Program-made: the position numbers and the translations under genes
From: CAZPMO01 sp964587515
GTDB taxonomy: Bacteria; Pseudomonadota; Alphaproteobacteria; MPNO01
Direction of reading: 5' to 3'
Assembly (NCBI GenBank): GCA_964587515.1
Contig: CAZPMO010000105.1
Span: 1-16,843, forward strand
DNA: 16,843 nt
In this document: positions 15,958-16,843 of the stretch, one piece after another
How positions within the stretch are numbered: the stretch's first letter is position 1
Layout: the number at the start of each line of letters is the position of its first letter
Notes under the pieces: generated by a model
Database searches by the model: none
What the model was told of the DNA's origin: nothing
Seen by the model: only the letters and a program-made list of their open reading frames with translations

Positions 15958-16549
15958 AAAAAAAACTTGGCTTCCTGGTGACCTCGTAACTCGCGAACAG
16001 AGTCTCAGCCTCCCCTCGAATTCGGCCTTCGACGTTTCCGATCCGGTCTTTAAATTCATTAAAGGCTGGGAACGGGAACTTGTTCTCCGCCATAACCGCA
16101 TAACCCTCGACGCGCGCGACCAATGTGCTCGCCTCGCCGATTTCCGAGCGAACGGCTTCCCATTCCTCGGGTTTGGCGGGCCATTTAATTGCTTCGATCC
16201 GCGAGGTGGCTTGTGCGAGGTCCGGCGACAAACTTTCCTTGACGCGGTTCCAAAGTTTGCTTCGGACTCCATTTTTATATTTCGAATCTTCGGAGAAATA
16301 TTCCTTCTGTTCGCCGTAAACCTCGGAGGCTTGCTTGAGTTTTCCCTCCGCGAGTAATTGCTCGACGTGATCTCCCGGTGAAAAGAATATGCTGTATTCA
16401 ACCTTGCCTGATGTGGATCCGGTCGTTTTGCATCCCGCGATGCCCAATAACGCGACGCATAAAATAATTGCGCCAAAGACGCCAATTCGTCGCGGATTTG
16501 AATTGTCGGCGTTTCGGTGATTGGCGTTGGTTTGAACTAAAACGGCCAT
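15956..16549 (-). CDS. Lipoprotein N-terminal part of the frameshifted protease gene
   Basis: This 197-residue open frame begins with a lipoprotein signal: a long, polar n-region (1-22), a hydrophobic core (about 23-36) and the lipobox LGIAGC (Cys40), so the mature protein should be anchored to the membrane facing the periplasm. The body is mostly charged and helical (EQLLAEGKLKQASEVYGEQKEYFSEDSKY, then coiled-coil-like repeats). It stops at a TGA that uses the last T of a run of eight (SFF then stop). Removing one T joins it without a gap to the protease frame (SFFEAYPIKIDAEN), giving a single 773-residue lipoprotein-protease. Read alone it would be a truncated lipoprotein. The ATG at 16549 has only weak AGG upstream, next to a G9 tract. 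The function of the N-terminal half is unknown. Confidence 0.78.
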   Translation of the reverse strand: MAVLVQTNANHRNADNSNPRRIGVFGAIILCVALLGIAGCKTTGSTSGKVEYSIFFSPGDHVEQLLAEGKLKQASEVYGEQKEYFSEDSKYKNGVRSKLWNRVKESLSPDLAQATSRIEAIKWPAKPEEWEAVRSEIGEASTLVARVEGYAVMAENKFPFPAFNEFKDRIGNVEGRIRGEAETLFASYEVTRKPSFF

Positions 16550-16558
16550 TGGCCTAGA

Positions 16559-16578
16559 CCCCCCCCCAAAAAATCATA
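16559..16578 (-). promoter_or_regulatory. Homopolymer leader (T6G9) with possible -10 box
   Basis: Reading on the - strand, TATGAT (16578-16573) merges into a run of six T and then nine G (16567-16559), 9 bases before the ATG at 16549. TATGAT is a fair -10 box, but no good -35 box is seen at 16-18 bp, so the promoter call is weak. If it is used, transcription would start in or next to the G run. The tract length could then influence the start site, leader length or ribosome binding. Confidence 0.25.
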
Positions 16579-16633
16579 TTTGGCAGCCAGATGACTGCTT
16601 GTTTGACTCATGCAACGTACTACCCCCGGTTCT

Positions 16634-16665
16634 AATTGTGAAAACAATTGTTCATGAATTGTTCA
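16634..16665. repeat. Three helically phased AATTGT repeats upstream of the lipoprotein-protease gene
   Basis: AATTGTGAA (16634-16642), AATTGTTCA (16646-16654) and AATTGTTCA (16657-16665) start 12 and 11 bp apart, close to one helical turn. The first also forms a palindrome with ACAATT (AATTGT-GAAA-ACAATT). They lie about 85-116 bases upstream of the ATG at 16549, a reasonable distance for binding by a regulator. The surrounding DNA is AT-rich, so chance similarity is possible. Confidence 0.45.
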
Positions 16666-16727
16666 ATCAAGAATAGCGGTCCTCGTACCACCATCATTTT
16701 GCCCCGTTATAAAAAGCCACCACGCGA

Positions 16728-16757
16728 AACGGCGGCTCTCTTTCGAGAGCCGTCGTT
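16728..16757 (-). terminator. Hairpin terminator after the partial gene at the right edge
   Basis: AACGGCGGCTCTC (16728-16740) and GAGAGCCGTCGTT (16745-16757) form a 13-pair stem with one G.T pair and a TTTC loop. It lies 19 bases beyond the TGA of the - strand gene at the window edge. A T5 run occurs about 12 bases past the stem on the - strand, farther than usual, so efficiency is uncertain. On the + strand no gene ends here. Confidence 0.55.
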
Positions 16758-16776
16758 GCATTAAACGCTGTTATTG

Positions 16777-16843
16777 TCAGGACGAGCGTTTTTTCGTGTA
16801 GATCTGCTTCAGCCCTTCGAGGACCGCGGGCGTGATCGCGTCG
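16777..16843 (-). CDS. 3' end of an unidentified gene
   Basis: The last 21 codons and a TGA stop (16779-16777) of a gene that begins beyond the window are readable: DAITPAVLEGLKQIYTKKRSS. The tail looks like a normal C-terminal amphipathic helix with a basic end (KKRSS). A hairpin follows 19 bases after the stop, and codon use returns to the GC-rich style of the cox region. The piece is too short to assign a family, and I do not recognise it. Confidence 0.6.
   Translation of the reverse strand, partial: DAITPAVLEGLKQIYTKKRSS

Noticed and set aside
15958..16485. N-terminal extension of the protease frame beyond the T8 run
   Set aside because: It overlaps the lipoprotein frame and reads as Arg/Ser-rich noise, whereas the other frame has a signal peptide and lipobox and joins the protease after removal of one T.

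Overview
The window is GC-rich with alphaproteobacterial-looking gene content: an aerobic CO-dehydrogenase-type molybdenum hydroxylase operon with CoxD, CoxE, CoxG and XdhC maturation or anchoring proteins, a monohaem class I cytochrome c, and a stretch at about 171-206 resembling extragenic repeats common in that class. The species cannot be named from sequence alone; the assignment to Alphaproteobacteria is an inference.

Left part (1-2286, all + strand): a short GC-rich region without a convincing gene; a membrane-anchored alpha/beta hydrolase (219-1043); a very AT-rich spacer carrying an exact sigma-70 promoter (TTGACA, 16 bp, TATAAT); an isolated flagellar rod/FlgC-like protein (1152-1616); and a small, lysine-rich, exported cytochrome c (1867-2286) that converges on the end of the next operon.

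Centre (2289-11732, all - strand): one long run transcribed right to left: coxG, coxS, coxL, coxM, [hairpin], coxD, coxE, XdhC N-terminal domain, XdhC C-terminal domain, and a MoeA-like/MobA-like fusion. CoxS (two 2Fe-2S clusters), CoxL (molybdenum site) and CoxM (FAD) form the enzyme. CoxD (AAA+ ATPase) and CoxE (VWA) are the usual pair for active-site maturation, the XdhC pieces handle molybdenum cofactor insertion, the fusion protein is placed to make the cytidine dinucleotide form of the cofactor, and CoxG ties the system to the membrane. Most junctions downstream of coxD overlap, which suggests translational coupling. The large subunit has an RGAGR loop rather than the CSFR loop of true CO dehydrogenases, so it is a 'form II' enzyme whose substrate is probably not, or not only, CO.

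Divergent from coxG are an FAH-family protein (11886-12851) and a VOC/extradiol-dioxygenase-like protein (12869-13465), both typical of aromatic ring-cleavage pathways. A pair of CCGATCGG palindromes lies in the shared 153-bp intergenic region and is a candidate operator. The neighbourhood suggests that the Mo-hydroxylase works in the breakdown of an aromatic or heterocyclic compound.

Right part (13493-16843, - strand): visibly more AT-rich. A lipoprotein with a C-terminal trypsin-like protease domain (16549 down to 14227) is split by one extra base in a run of eight T residues (coding strand), and is followed 2 bp later by a TraT-like outer-membrane lipoprotein. Upstream lie a T6G9 homopolymer next to the start codon and three helically phased AATTGT repeats. 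The window ends in the last 21 codons of an unidentified - strand gene followed by a hairpin. This envelope protease/TraT module, with two long homopolymers, is the best candidate here for something undescribed (possible slippage-controlled or phase-variable expression), with a sequencing error or simple decay as the main alternatives.
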